Positions 9,831 through 21,829 are shown, numbered from the stretch's first letter. The stretch is DNA of 64,000 bases from Zymoseptoria tritici IPO323 (GCF_000219625.1 NC_018216.1:372001-436000); one strand, 5' to 3'. Made by a program: numbers and translations. The notes: generated from the sequence alone by a model not told the origin.

Positions 9831-11130
9831 ATGCCGCCGATCCGACTAGAACAATATAGAGCGTTACTTATAATAATAATAATAAGGAGGGCTCGTCGTA
9901 GAAGGGCTCGTATAAGGTAGAGGCTTATTATATTAGCGCTCGCGGTAGTACTAATATCTAAGGAAGAGTAGTTAGCATTAATAGAGGTATAGGCCGGCGT
10001 ACGAGGCCCTTAGAAGCGTAAGAGATATTACTTCGCATACTATAAGTAGTCGCTAGATAATATAGACGACGACAACGTCTATATATTAATACGCTTCTTA
10101 AAGGAGTAGTTACGTATACTAGTACTAATGCTACTTAGCTACGAGACCCTTAAATTTAAGAGCTACGGACAACACTATTATATTACGGATCCCTTAAAGG
10201 CTCTATATCTCGTATGTTAGTAGCTAGCGTACGTAGGGCGATATTACTCTATTAATATAGGCCGTAGCTATAGCTAGATATCTTAGGTGTTTAATAGAAC
10301 GTACGAGCTACTATTAGAGACATTCGGTAAGCTCGTAGAGTAGTAGCCGGCGCTATTAAACATTAATACCCTAGAGAGATATTAGCGATACTATAGAAGG
10401 AGAGGTTATCGTAATATATAGGGGTTTATCGATAGTAGCTTCTTCGAATATACGAGGCTAAAGGATATATATAGACAACGTAATAGCTAGTCTAGTTATT
10501 ACCGAGCGAACGGCGAGAAGTTCTAGTATATCGTTACACCGGATAGCCTAATTATTTATGCGTCTATACTATTCGTTAGGCCTACGAACAACTTCCTTAT
10601 ATTCGCTAAAACCGGCATAGAAGTAAGACTCCGAGGGATATTCGAGGGTCGGCGAGGCGGCGAGCTATTTATATATAGCGATAGCGCCTATCGAAGCTAC
10701 TATAGTGTCGTAGAGCTATATATAGCCGTAGCCGGTAGCTAGCGTTATCTTAGCGCTAAGTAACGTACTACTAACTTCCTTTATTCGTAGGCTCGGATTA
10801 TCGTTAAGATAGTATTCGGACTAAACGATACTATATAGGGATATACGAACTCTAGTAAGCTAATTAAGAGCGAGGTCTAGCTATACTCTACCTACCGGTT
10901 AGTATCTATTTTAATCTAAAACTGCCTCTCTTATATACGATATTAGGAGGGCGACGAGAACGCCTTATTCCGTATCTTTAGCTGTCCGCCGCTATTAGTT
11001 AAGCGGTATCTCGAGGGATTTAGGTAGGACGGCGGTAGTATATTCGATAGCGCGGTCGGTAGAGCGGTTAGCGGTATAGAGGGTATTTATAAAGAGCGTA
11101 TTAAAGAGCGGTAACGGTAAAGAAATTAAA
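9831..11130 (+). pseudogene. PIF/Harbinger-type (DDE_Tnp_4) transposase relic
   Basis: Reading through stops at presumed CAG/TGG sites gives a fungal HARBI1-like DDE nuclease. It contains GFIDSSFF (first Asp, about 10425-10445), YYRANGEKF, VTPDSLI, IYSDSAY (second Asp, about 10674-10691) and RIIVKIVFG, where family members have a catalytic Glu in VEWSFG. The Lys codon AAG at 10806-10808 follows a T, so GAG to AAG is a TpG to TpA change, as RIP would cause. The ATG at 9831 fits a start. Many stops make it non-functional. Family assignment rests on motif order. Confidence 0.7.
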
Positions 11131-11449
11131 GGAAGTATTATTACGTAAGTAGTAATTAGTTATAAATTAATGCCCCTCGTAAGGAGGAAGAGTCGGGATA
11201 ATTATTTAAATTCCTATACTACTTAAGATTACCCTATATATATAAGTTGCCGCTCCTTCCTAAATAGGTAAGAAAAAGGCTAAATTCTTAAAACACTATT
11301 ACTAAAATTAATAGTATATACTATACTAGGACTTTTATACATCTTTTACTATATATGTACATCCCGACCCTTCCTCTACTACCGCTAACGCTAAGACTCG
11401 ATAACCGCACCTTATTCTTTAACTTTTCGAATCGACGACTTAATCCTTA

Positions 11450-12199
11450 TTGTTTGTTTGTTTGTTTGTTTGTTTATTCCATTTACGTCCTTTTGGAGTC
11501 TATAACTATGTAGGACGGCCTTGCCCTAAAGGCAAGGCAGTAGATCTAATTACAATCAAAATCTTCTGTATTCTTTAACCTTAGGGGAGACCCCGTGCCT
11601 AAGGCAGTGCTAAAGGACTTTAAGCAAATGCAAGACAAAGGAAATCAAACGAGTGTTACAGCCTAGGGCTGCAGAATTTTCGCGCTAAGCTTTTTGCAGA
11701 ATTTTCAGCGGATCCTTCCGCTTCGCACGCTACAAATTCGAAATGTAGTGCAGAAGCAGTGCAAAATGCTATGCAAAAGTAATACAAAATGCCGTGCAAA
11801 AGCAGTACAAAAGCAGCTGTCCAACTCGCTGCCTTCTCTTATCCTTAATATGCCTTTATAGAACTGTATACCGCTTCCAAACGTATATAGCTACGCAGGT
11901 TAATCGCAGAGTTATAGGTTCTACTAAGTCCTGTCTCTTTAAAGTGTTTCGGTTCGGATTTCGAGGAGGTGCGCGTATAGGATAGAGTGGACTGCTTCTT
12001 CTCGTTCGTAGAGGGCTGTTCGTTCGAATCGTGCCGTTGTTCTGTTATAGCTTGTATTTCGAGGCGGATTTCGAGAAGGATAGATTTCGGGCGGATTTCG
12101 AGAGGTTTTCGAGGAGGTTTCTTCCAGACTGTCTTAGTTTCCCTTCCGAGGAAGGTACTTACGACGGCCACCGCGTGAAGGTGCAGTCTGTTCGGCCGT
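11450..12199 (-). mobile_element. SINE-like element, copy 1
   Basis: A 750-bp insertion on the minus strand, bounded by a 14-bp target duplication (cgacttaatcctta at 11436-11449 and 12200-12213). It ends in a (CAAA)n tail (TTTG repeats at its left edge) preceded by ggacgtaaatgga, as in the nearby LINE. The 5' end (gacggccgaacagactgcac) is identical to that of copy 2. It retains many CpA and TpG sites although its host DNA has almost none. No open frame of useful length. A near-perfect hairpin lies at 11519-11540. Confidence 0.8.
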
Positions 12200-13894
12200 C
12201 GACTTAATCCTTAACAACATCGCTTCTACGCTATTAAACCTCTTCTCGAGCCGGTTAATCCTTCCTTTATCCGTAGACGGTACTATAATAGCTTAGATAA
12301 TTTCTAGCTCGTTCTAGTGCTGCCGCTAGTTACCTTATATCGTCTAAGCGAACATATTAACTAATATAGCCGCTTAACCGGTAGTAATACTAGTAATACG
12401 ACGGACCTCTTCCTCGCGCTACTATTTAGAGCGTCGCTAAGCCTTCGCCGGACGAGGATCCGGAGTTATAGGAATACCTCTATCGCTACCGTCGTCCTCG
12501 TCCTCGTCCTTATTATTAGCCTCTACCTTATTACGAGAGCGCCGCTTTATTCTACGTATGCGGTGCGCTTCCTTACGCTTAGCCTCTTTAGCTAACTACT
12601 CCGTAGTCTTCTTCTTATTAGCCTAATAAACCTCTCGTTTCTCTACAATCTTAAGCTACTTCCTATATAACGAATAGAACTCCGACTTACTACGTCCGGT
12701 GCCGATCTCCTTATTCTTTATAAGCTCCTTAAACGCCGGTATCTACCCCTTAGTATGTTTCTTATTACTAAGGATAGTGCGCTAGAGGGTTGTCGTCTTA
12801 TACTACGTCTATAGTAGTAGAGTCTTCTCGATTACCTTAAAGAACGCCGGCAACGACTCCGTCTTAATAGCAGCCTTCTTAGCGGATATAATAGTCTACA
12901 TTACTATAATCCGCTTTACCTTATTATAGCTTACGCGAGTCTCCTTAAACCTCCCTCTCTTACTACTATTAGGGCCTAGAACGTAAGTCCTTAACTATAG
13001 CTCGCCCTCCTTATTATTAGCGGTACGCTACTCGGCTACGGCGACGCTATCGCTCTACGTTACATTATACACCTCTTCTATAGGAGTAGTCTTTATAGGA
13101 GTAGTCTTCTGCTTCTTCGTAGGGGGGTCCGGCGACAGCTTAGTATATTACGACGAGGAATCCGATACGGTTATAACCTCCTACTCTTACTCTAGCTACA
13201 ACGGCCGCGACGCTAAAGAACTCGACATAGCTACCGGATCCGAGCTAATAATCTAAGGGATATAAGACGGCGTAGCTACGCTATTCTACTTATGTTGTCG
13301 TACCGGTACGAACTACGGTATATACTATTATATATAAACTTACGGTAGTCTACTACTTGTAATCTAACGCTAGTGTTTATAGAACCGCCGGACTTCTTCC
13401 TACTTCTAATATTGCTACTTACGCTAGCGCTACTTATCCGCGGCGCTCGCGAACGCGTTTACGGCGAGGTTAATGTCGCCTTAGTAGTAGTAGTAAATGC
13501 TCGGCGTAGGCGGAGGTAGTGCCGGCGAGGCGCTCGAATGTATATAGTTATTAGCGTAGCCCTAAGGGCTATACTAATAGTATTACTAGCTTATAGCGAT
13601 AGTAGCTAATACGGTAATAGATACGACGTTAGTAGTAAGAGTAGTAGTAACTACGACGACGGCATTACGGTTACGTTTATACGCGCTCGCGACGTACTTA
13701 AATAACCTTAACCTTCCGGACGCTAGCGGCAACAACACTAACTATACCTTATCGAGCAACACTAATATAGGTAACACCTCTAACCTACGAGGTTTAAGGG
13801 CTAACCTCGTAGAGCTACGGCATACTAATAGCGGTAAGCGTAAATAGTCGGCATTAAAGGGCCGACGACAGTACTAACTATATTAAACCGATAG

Positions 13895-14118
13895 TATAAG
13901 GGTAGTATAACTAGGTAGCAACTAATACGTATAAGTAGTCTATATACGAATGTCTATATTACCTACCGAGTATAACGAAGGGAGGCGGAAGGGAACAGAA
14001 GGGAATATATATACTAAGCCTCGCTTAGGGCATCCTTAGGTCTATATCGGGTCTATATCGGGCCTAGAATAGGCCCGATTTAGGCCCGGAGTAGCGACAC
14101 CCTAGTCGTTCCCTAATA
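13895..14118 (-). repeat. Gypsy-B 3' LTR (copy A, strongly RIP-mutated)
   Basis: This 224-bp repeat aligns along its whole length with 36832-37067. Differences are overwhelmingly CpA to TpA or TpG to TpA in this copy (for example cacgtgtaag versus tacgtataag). It also lacks one 12-bp tctgtatcggg-like unit. On the minus strand it runs from TG to CA after undoing RIP. Confidence 0.75.
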
Positions 14119-14189
14119 GTATCCCCCCCTCCCCTAGCGGCCTATCCTTAGGTCGTAAAAGAAAAATAAGTAGTAAAAAGAAACTTAAT

Positions 14190-14300
14190 AACATCTCGAA
14201 ACCGACTAATAGGGAAGGAATCGAACCGCGGTATTTTATATATAATCTCCGGTAGGTTAGTCCGTTTAAGCGCTACTCTAGCTAACTAGGCGCGACGAAG
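14190..14300 (-). other. tRNA-like sequence with A- and B-box (decayed)
   Basis: On the minus strand an A-box-like TAGCTAGAGTAGCG (plus 14270-14284) is followed 45 bases later by GGTTCGATTCC (plus 14217-14227). The stems do not pair well, so this is a tRNA relic or the head of a tRNA-derived SINE, not a working tRNA. Confidence 0.4.
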
Positions 14301-14439
14301 TTAGTTTACGTATAAAAGCGCGTAATTAGATAGAGTAAGCGACTACGCGTTAGCATATAAATGTAGCTACTAGCGCCTTCCTAAAACGGAAATCGGTACA
14401 AAAAGAGGAGCTATAAGTTAGTCGAAGACGTACTATTAA

Positions 14440-14530
14440 TAGGGGACTCGAACCGACGGGGCTATAAGAGGAAACCGACGGAAGGAGAAACTATTAAATC
14501 GACGCGACGACTACTAGGCTATCGGAACGG
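14440..14530 (-). other. second tRNA-like sequence (decayed)
   Basis: On the minus strand TAGCCTAGTAGTCG (plus 14508-14521) resembles an A-box after RIP of TGGCCGAGTGG. GGTTCGAGTCC (plus 14444-14454) resembles a B-box. The spacing would suit a tRNA with an intron or long variable arm, but the T-stem does not pair. Confidence 0.35.
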
Positions 14531-14581
14531 AGGTAGTAGTAATCTAGTTATATATATAGGTAGAGAAAAGGGGGGGGTAGA

Positions 14582-14796
14582 TGTCACATCTGCCTCCGCC
14601 GAATACCGACAATCGGCATCTAATCCCCTGCCTTAGCGGCATATGCACCCCTACTAGGGCCTTTTAAGCTCGTTTAAGCTAGATTGCGCCTGTAGTATAA
14701 GGATACGTAGAATCTCCTCCTTCCGAGAGAGTATCGAATCGAGTCTGTTCTAAAGTAATTCATACTGCTACTCTATTCTTAACTGCACCTTTTACA
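14582..14796 (+). repeat. Gypsy-A 5' LTR
   Basis: 215 bp, TGTCACATC to CTTTTACA, matching 22779-22993 at all but five positions. Most CpA and TpG sites are intact, unlike the internal region. Confidence 0.9.
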
Positions 14797-15892
14797 TACG
14801 ATTCGATCTACCCTACAGTACGACGAATTACTTCCGAGATAGCTTCGTCTCGTCCCGGCCTATTAGGGAGCAAGAGCACCCGTCGCTATGCGAACGAACC
14901 CGCTAACGACCCGGAGATTATAGAAACCTCTACTTAGACTACCGTTGGCGACGACGAAGACGCCGAAGGCAGGCCTAAAAACCCAGAAGAACCTATCGGG
15001 CACTAGGATGCCGCTAACGAGGGCGAAGAAGAACCGGAGAACCCTCTATAGGAAGAAGATACTCTACCTAAGGGAGAAGAAGACGACATTAATAAACAAA
15101 TCCGTAAGGAAGAGGCCGCTACCGCTAGACAGGAGCGCCTCCTCTAGCTTAGCCTTCTCTAGGCACGTAATAAGGCTATAAGGGACCGCATCGCCTAGGT
15201 ATAGAACAGATCTATCCCTACTATCCTACCCGATGCCCTAGTTCGGCTATCTATCCCTAAGAACGCGCTCCTAAAGGCCCGGAATCCCTACATCTTCGAG
15301 GGAAAGAACCGCGCCGACTAGGAATAGTAGCAGGAAGATATTAACCGAGCAATTAACTAGGCTAGTATAGCTACCGACGAAGAAAAGATAGAATTCGCTA
15401 AAGAATAGATAGCGAGACCCTAAAAGCAGCATTAGAAGCGCTACCTTCTCGACAAGGCACCTGTTCGGCTAACATAGAGCGATATACAGCTCGTAATGCT
15501 AGATTCTATAGGTACAAAAGACGAACGTACCTAAAGAGCTATAGACAATATTAAAGAGGCTAAACAGGGCGACAGGACCCTAACCGGGCTAATAAACTAC
15601 CTAAAAGAACAGTAGGATAAGATCGGTTACACCGACATTCTTAGGATAATCTATAAATTTAAGGGAGCTCTTACCCCGGCGGTTAGAAACAGGCTCGAAT
15701 AGGGCTAAGTTACCCTTACGACCCTCGTAGATGCGGAGGAACGAGCTAATTGCACGAGGTACGAGTGCCATTTTATGAAAGACTGCAGCCGTCTTCTTCC
15801 ACCGACAGGGATCTTTCAAAGGTCTGTTTTGATTGGTTTTCCTAACAAAAAGAGGGGTCTATCAAAGCTCACTTTTAATTGGTCGTCGCATC

Positions 15893-16084
15893 GTCGCATT
15901 CTCGCACCGTCGCATTCTCGCACCGTCGCATTCTCGCACCGTCGCATTCTCGCACCGTCGCATTCTCGCACCGTCGCATTCTCGCACCGTCGCATTCTCG
16001 CACCGTCGCATTCTCGCACCGTCGCATTCTCGCACCGTCGCATTCTCGCACCGTCGCATTCTCGCACCGTCGCATTCTCGCACC
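15893..16084. repeat. perfect minisatellite, 12 x 16 bp
   Basis: Twelve identical head-to-tail copies of gtcgcattctcgcacc. The unit splits into two related 8-mers (gtcgcatt and ctcgcacc), and degenerate 8-mer copies continue at 16085-16104 and about 16160-16210. The array makes several frames on both strands look open (SHRRILAP-type repeats), but these are by-products of the repeat, not genes. Confidence 0.95.
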
Positions 16085-16198
16085 GTCGCAATGTCGCATT
16101 GTTACCTCGGGCAAGGTAAGCTCCCTTACCGTGCTTCTGCGGCAGAAGAAAAAAAGAGGCATCGCATTGTCGCATCGTTGCATTGTCGCATTGTCGCA

Positions 16199-16373
16199 AC
16201 GTCGCAACCGTCGTAATCGAAAGGTCGCGGGTTTAATTCCTTACTGTCCTAACCTTTGTAGATTGCGACGGTACGACGGGGCAAAAAGAGAAGGAATTGA
16301 ACCCGCGACATTTAAAGCTAGATTCAACCGCTCTTTCCAATCGGCTAAAACGCCTACCTATTAGGTAACCCAG
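16199..16373. other. pair of tRNA-like halves in opposite orientation
   Basis: Plus strand 16223-16240 reads GGTCGCGGGTTTAATTCC, like a tRNA T-arm with B-box. On the minus strand TAGCCGATTGGAAAGAGCGG (plus 16329-16348) resembles a D-arm, and GGGTTCAATTCC (plus 16293-16304) resembles a B-box. Both B-boxes share TTCCTT downstream with the element at 14190. T-stems do not pair, so they are relics. Confidence 0.4.
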
Positions 16374-16779
16374 AAATGGGCTAATGTATTAGCTTACTAC
16401 CTCTACCTCGTGCACATACTTGGACGCAGCGAGTCCGCTAGAAACCTTGTATATCGTACCGACAGATACAGGAATTTAATAAAAAGCGCTTAGCGAAGAC
16501 TTCCGTTAACGAGACTAACGGAAGGCGCCCAAACAAAAACAATAAGCCCCCGAGTAGGCCGAGAAGGGCTAAAACCCCCCTAAAGGCGGCTAATAAGGAG
16601 AAGTCGGCTACCGCCTACTAGATATATAGCAAAGAGGGCTACCGGCGCTAGGAATGCCCTAATAAGGACTAGTCGGGAAAAGGGAGAGCCCGTAGTAGAT
16701 CTCCTCTAACCGCTGCGGGTTAAGTCTAGTACTTAGAGGCCTAAAGAAAGGCTGCCGAGCTAGGAGGAATTCCCCAAAC

Positions 16780-19700
16780 TACAGGGGAAGGGCTAATACG
16801 CCTTAAAGTAGAGATGTAGGGTCCTAATAGGACTAAGACACTCTAAGCACTACTCGATTGCGGAGCGTAAAGCAACTTTATAGACAATATAGTAGCTAAA
16901 GAGCTAGGCCTAAGCCCCGAGTTAGGGCAAATAGCCTAATACGTAGCACTAAACGGCTAGAGGATAGCTGTTTAGGGAGAATGCTGCGTCCCGTTTAAAG
17001 TAACGGACACTTAAGGACACATAAGAGGATATATAGAAACCTTCGCAGTCGGAAGAATCTACGGGTTCTAACTAGTCCTCGGCATGCCCTAGCTAGAACG
17101 ATAGAACCTAAGGGTGAACTTCATCCGCAAAAGCGTTACCTAGAAGGGGACGAAAGGTAGATAATAGAGGCTAGTTAGGCTCGTCTTACCCGAAGAGTTC
17201 TAGAAGGACGCCTCCGGCATCCCTTCGGGGCGCGTTTAGGCCCTTACCGCTTAACGTACAGACGACGCGCTAAAAGAACCGGAACTTCTAAGCGAATTCT
17301 CGGATTTCGCGGACGTTTTCGCAGAAGGAAACGAGTCCCTTCTCCCTAAGACAGGGCCGAATAAGCTTAGTATCGACCTCGAAGAAGGTAAGAAGGCCCT
17401 ATACGGCCTATTGTACAACCTCTCTATAATAGAACTAGAGACTCTGCGCAACTACCTCGCTAATAGCCTAGAGAAGGGGTAGATCCGCCCCTCGACCTCC
17501 CTAGCGGGGGTAGGCATCCTCTTTGTAAAGAAAAAGGACGGTAGCCTACGTCTGTACGTCGACTATAGGGCCCTTAATGCCGTTACTATTAAGAATAGAT
17601 ACGCCCTGCCCCTCGTCTAGGAATCTCTAGACTAGTTAGCGCCGGCAAAGTTCTTTACAAAGCTAGATATACGAGACGCGTACTATCGCATCCGAATTAA
17701 GGAGAGCGACTAGTAGAAAACTGCCTTTCGGACGAGGTATAGCTACTTTAAGTACACTATAGTCCCGTTTGGGCTAACTAACGCCCTAGTAGTGTTCTAA
17801 GGATACATAAACTACGCCCTCCGGGGCCTGCTAGACTACTATGTTATAGTATACCTCGACGATATCTTAATATACTTACAAGACGCCGAAAGCTACAAGA
17901 AACACGTTAGGATAGTCTTCGAGAGACTTAGGAGACACCGACTCTTTGCTAAACTGTTAAAGTGCGAGTTCTTTAAGCGGCAAGTCGGCTACCTTAGGTT
18001 CGTAGTAACCCTAAAAGGGGTCGAAATAGAGGCAGAAAGGATCTAAGCTATTACTAACTAGCCCCTTCCGGCCTTAGTTAGGGATATTCGCATCTTTATC
18101 GGATTTACGAACTACTACCGCTAGTTTATTAAGGGATTCTCCCGCATAGCTAGCCTACTAAACCGCTTAACAGAGAGAGGCCTAAATAGTGCCAAAGGCG
18201 GACACCGATAGAGAAAGGAGGAATTAGTTCCCCTCGAACTCCTACCTAACGTAGTACAAGCATTCTAGCAGTTAAAGACTAGGTTTATTAAAGCGCCTAT
18301 CTTGCGGCATTTCGACCTAAAACTGCCTATCCGCGTCGCAACGGATGCCTCTAGGTTCGCCGTTAGGGTAGTACTATCCTAACCGCATAAAACGGAGGGC
18401 AAAATGCACTAGCACCTAGTAGCCTTCTTCTCTAGCAAGATAAACGCGGCCGAAAGGAACTATAACACATACGATTAAGAGCTTCTCGCTATAGTCGAGG
18501 CCTTCAAGCACTAGAGACACTACGTTAAGGGCGCTTCGCACTAAATTAAGGTCTTAATAGACTATTATAACCTAAAATGGTTTATAACAACTAAGCAACT
18601 AAGCTAAAGACAGGCAAGATAGGCAGAGCAGCTGTTAAACGTCGACTTCCGTATAACGTACAACCCGGGGTCGCTTAATGCCGCCGCGGACGGAGTAAGC
18701 AGACGCCTAGACTTAGAAGATAGGGACTACTTAGGACGGTGGATTAACGAAAGCGACAGTGCTCCTACATTAGACACCCTTCGGCACTAACTAGGTCTGT
18801 CCGAGGGAATAACGGCCGAATCTAGCCCTATTCGGTCTATAATAGCAGTTATAACCTACTATCTGTAGCTCGCCAGGACCTACTGTAGCAAAACGTACAT
18901 AATAGCGAGCACTCTAATAGAAGAATTATCAGACTCCCCGCTAATTAATACAATACGCGAAAGCCTGAAACATGACCCTATAGCATTAACAGTCGAACTA
19001 GCTATAAATAACCCGGATCCGCCGGAATGGACCTAAAGGTAGGCTATACAGGGCGAATTCGACGGCCGAACAGACTGCACCTTTACGCGGTGGCCGTCGT
19101 AAGTACCTTCCTTAGAAGGGAAACTAAGACAGTCTGGAAGAAACCTCCTCGAAAACCTCTCGAATCCGCCCGAAATCCTTCTCGAAATCCGCCTCGAAAC
19201 ACGAGCTATAACAGAACAACAGCACGATTCGAACGAATAGCCCTCTACGCTACGAACGAGAAGAAGAAAAAGAAGCAGTCCACTCTGCCCTATACGCGCA
19301 CCTCCTCGAAATCCTCGAAATCCGAATCGAAATCGCATGTCCCTAGAGACGTCGTCGCCCTCGAAAGGAAGCATACATGCACTTTAAAGAGCTGGAACTC
19401 GGTGGAATCCACAACTCTACGATTAACCTGCGTTGTCGTAGATAGAACTGCTACTACGATACTACAAAGGCATATTGAGGACAAGAGAAGATAGCGAGTC
19501 TGGACAGCTACTTTAGGCGCCTTGCGCTGCATCTCTTTCGAATTCGCAGCGTGTGTGCAAAGCGGAAGGATCCGCTAAAAATTCTGCAAAAGCTTAGCGC
19601 GAAAATTCTGCAGCCCCAGCTACAGACAACGACACTCGTTTAATTTCCTTTGTCTCGCATTTGTTTAAAGTCCTTTAGCATTGCCTTAGGCACGGGGTCT

Positions 19701-21270
19701 CCCCTAAGGTCAAAGAATACCGAAAAATCTAATTATAACTAGATCTACTGCTTTGCCTTTATAGCAAAGCCGTCCTATATAGTCTTGGACTCCGAAAGGA
19801 CGTAAATGGAACAAACAAACAAACAAACAAACAAAAACAGGGCGAATTCCTCTTCTACGAACGGAAACTGTATGTGCCTGCGGGCCTAGTACGCCTAGCA
19901 GCTCTCCGCCAGTGCTATAACGATCCCCTAGCTAGCTACTTTAGTTTTGAACGGACCCTAGAGCTGTTGCAACGGTCGTTCTACTAGCTAGACATAAGAA
20001 AATACGTTAAGGACTACGTAAACAGCTACTAGACATGCGACAGGGCGAAGCTACGGCGACATAGCCTATATAGAGAACTCTATACGGAAGCTCTACCAAA
20101 CGGGCCCTAGGAGGACCTAACATTAGATTTTATTACCGATCTGCCCCTAAGTACGTTTATAGGGCACACATACGACTTAATCCTCGTCGTTATAGACAGG
20201 TAGTCCAAAATGGCCTACTACATTCCTATACGGAAGGACATTAACGCCGAAACCCTCGCGGAGGTCTTCCTAAGAGAAATCTTCCGCCTTTACGGAACTC
20301 CTAAGTTAATTACGTCCGACAGAGGACTAATCCTTACATCCAAGTTCTAGAGCACGCTTTACTACTACCTTAGGGTCCGAAGGGGCCTAAGCACCGCATA
20401 TTACCCCTAAACGGACGGTTAGACGGAACGTTAGAACCAAACGCTAGAGTAATACCTACGAGTGTACTACAACTACGAACAGGACGACTAGGCACAAATG
20501 CTGTCGGTAGCCGAATTCTCTTACAACGATAGCGTTTATGCGATAACAGGGGTAATACTATTCTAAGTATATAACGTTCGCGATCTAATTGCCGCTAGAT
20601 AGCCCGACCTGCCCTAATTAGAGGGCAAAGCTCCTAGTGCGGCGGAAATAGCGCACAGAGTAATCGGCCTACAGAAAACGCTATATAAAAGACTAGCTGC
20701 GTTACAGGAGAGACACGCACGATACTATAATACTCGCAAAACTACGAAAACATACAAGGTTAGCGACTATATATACCTCTCCACTTAATATTTAAAGTCT
20801 ATCCGGCTGTCGGAAAAGCTCGATTATAAGTATGTCGGCCTATATAGGATTAAGCGAGTCGTGAACGACGTCGCGTACACGCTAGAACTGCCGGAAACGA
20901 TAAATATCTATCCTACGTTCTACATCTCCCTACTAGAGGAGGAAAAACCTACTAAAATCACCGAACGGGCCCAGAATAGCCTAAAGGAGATCCGATTAGA
21001 GGAACCTAACGTTTACGTAGTAGACAAGATCCTAAAGCGTAAGAAACAACACGGCAGATAGATGTACAGGATCGCGTAGAAGGGCTAGCCCGCGTCTAAA
21101 AACACTTAGGAACCTACGACTTACATTAGCCCTACTGCGATAAGAGCATTTAATAGAAGCACGGGAGGTACTAAGGGCGGTAGACTAGCACGATAGATAT
21201 ACAAACGCGTTATTAGTTACTATTAAGGCCCAAAAGATACTAGTTAACACTATACAGACTCCTTAGTCCG
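16780..21270 (+). pseudogene. Gypsy-A pol polyprotein, RIP-broken and SINE-interrupted
   Basis: Reading through RIP stops gives, in order: protease (LLDCGA-SNFI near 16850), reverse transcriptase ([26 protein letters not shown] and VYLDDILIY at about 17848-17875), RNase H (VATDASRFAV and NAAERNYNTYD) and YNPGSLNAAADGVSR. The SINE-like element at 19061-19836 interrupts here. Integrase follows (zinc region with CDRAK; LTLDFITDLP, LITSDRG and LEQYLRVYY for the DDE), then a chromodomain-like tail (YVVDKILKRKKQHG, then MYRIA-KG-PASKNT-EP). Stops lie almost only at presumed Gln and Trp codons. Confidence 0.85.
19061..19836 (+). mobile_element. SINE-like element, copy 2
   Basis: A 776-bp insertion in Gypsy-A pol flanked by a 13-bp target duplication (acagggcgaattc at 19048-19060 and 19837-19849). 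The 5' end matches copy 1, the 3' end is ggacgtaaatgga plus (CAAA)n, and a hairpin lies at 19750-19770. Less RIP than the surrounding pol sequence. Frames inside it (for example 19027-19494) run across the insertion border and are not genes. Confidence 0.85.
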
Positions 21271-21829
21271 GTTCCTAGTTACCTAAAAAATTTCTCTACC
21301 TTAGAAGAATTTCAATCTAATGAAATCCTAGGGGGGGAAATTAGGGGCCAAACGGGCCCCTAAGGACGACATTATTACACAACGAGAGACAATCGAGCAT
21401 AGTAAAGTCATTTTAATTCTATCTAATCTATAAGTCGCCAAGTCGCAGCAAAAAGAAACAACCCGGGCGTTACTACGCCTATTAGTCCTGAAACGAGCCT
21501 AAAAGAGGCCAAAAGAGACAAAAGAAACACGAAAAAGCGCTTACATACTTATTCCTTAGGCTTAAGGTCCCTAGAGAGGTCGTACTCGGTCGGACGGAGC
21601 ATTCCCTCTACAACGGAAGCCTTCGAGCCCTTCTTAGCGCCCGTACGGGTATAGACGGTATCTAGAGCGGCCGAAAGGGCCTAAACGCGACACCTTAGGC
21701 GGTCCTCGGTAGATCCTTAGGCTAAAATAAGTCGCTTACGGGGGGTGTTAGGCACGTCTTTACCCTATTAGGGTTAGTAGGGCACTTTTGGGCAAGAAGG
21801 GACCTAAATACTTATAAGCTCCCTCTTTC

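Larger units (their letters stand above)
9640..13894. mobile_element. heavily RIP-mutated transposon DNA, left part of the island
   Basis: CpA and TpG dinucleotides are nearly absent while TpA is abundant and CpG is kept, the signature of saturated RIP. The plus strand at 9831-11130 encodes a PIF/Harbinger-like transposase relic. A SINE-like element is inserted at 11450-12199. From 12214 to about 13890 the minus strand has long stretches closed mainly by TAG/TAA. One part, near 12500-12720, reads as a lysine/arginine/glutamate-rich helical segment. I cannot assign that part to a family. No terminal inverted repeats were identified. Confidence 0.6.
15751..16414. mobile_element. 664-bp insertion in gag with short inverted ends
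   Basis: Bounded by a perfect 11-bp inverted repeat (tgcacgaggta at 15751-15761, tacctcgtgca at 16404-16414). It carries the 16-bp minisatellite and two tRNA-like B-box segments in opposite orientation. Its removal leaves gag in frame. No target duplication was found, so its class is unknown. Possibly a MITE-like element. Confidence 0.45.
15000..16760 (+). pseudogene. Gypsy-A gag, interrupted
   Basis: With stops read as Gln/Trp, the frame gives a retroviral-type gag (NPYIFEGKNRAD, LINYLKEQ, ALTPAVRNRLE) ending in a damaged CCHC knuckle near 16620-16660 (YSKEGYRR-ECPNK, expected C-x2-C-x3-GH-x4-C). The frame is interrupted between EERAN (ending at 15750) and a downstream segment open from 16415. 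Joining these two points restores one continuous frame, so the 664 bp between them look like a later insertion. Confidence 0.65.

Noticed and set aside
15893..16084. Possible CRISPR-like array
   Set aside because: Units are contiguous with no spacers, and the genome is eukaryotic.
15816..16364. Several long open frames on both strands through the 16-bp repeat
   Set aside because: A 16-bp stop-free unit opens all frames; the products are SHRRILAP-type strings with no independent evidence.
19027..19494. Plus-strand frame of 155 codons
   Set aside because: It starts in Gypsy-A pol and runs into SINE-like copy 2, which has no conserved coding frame.
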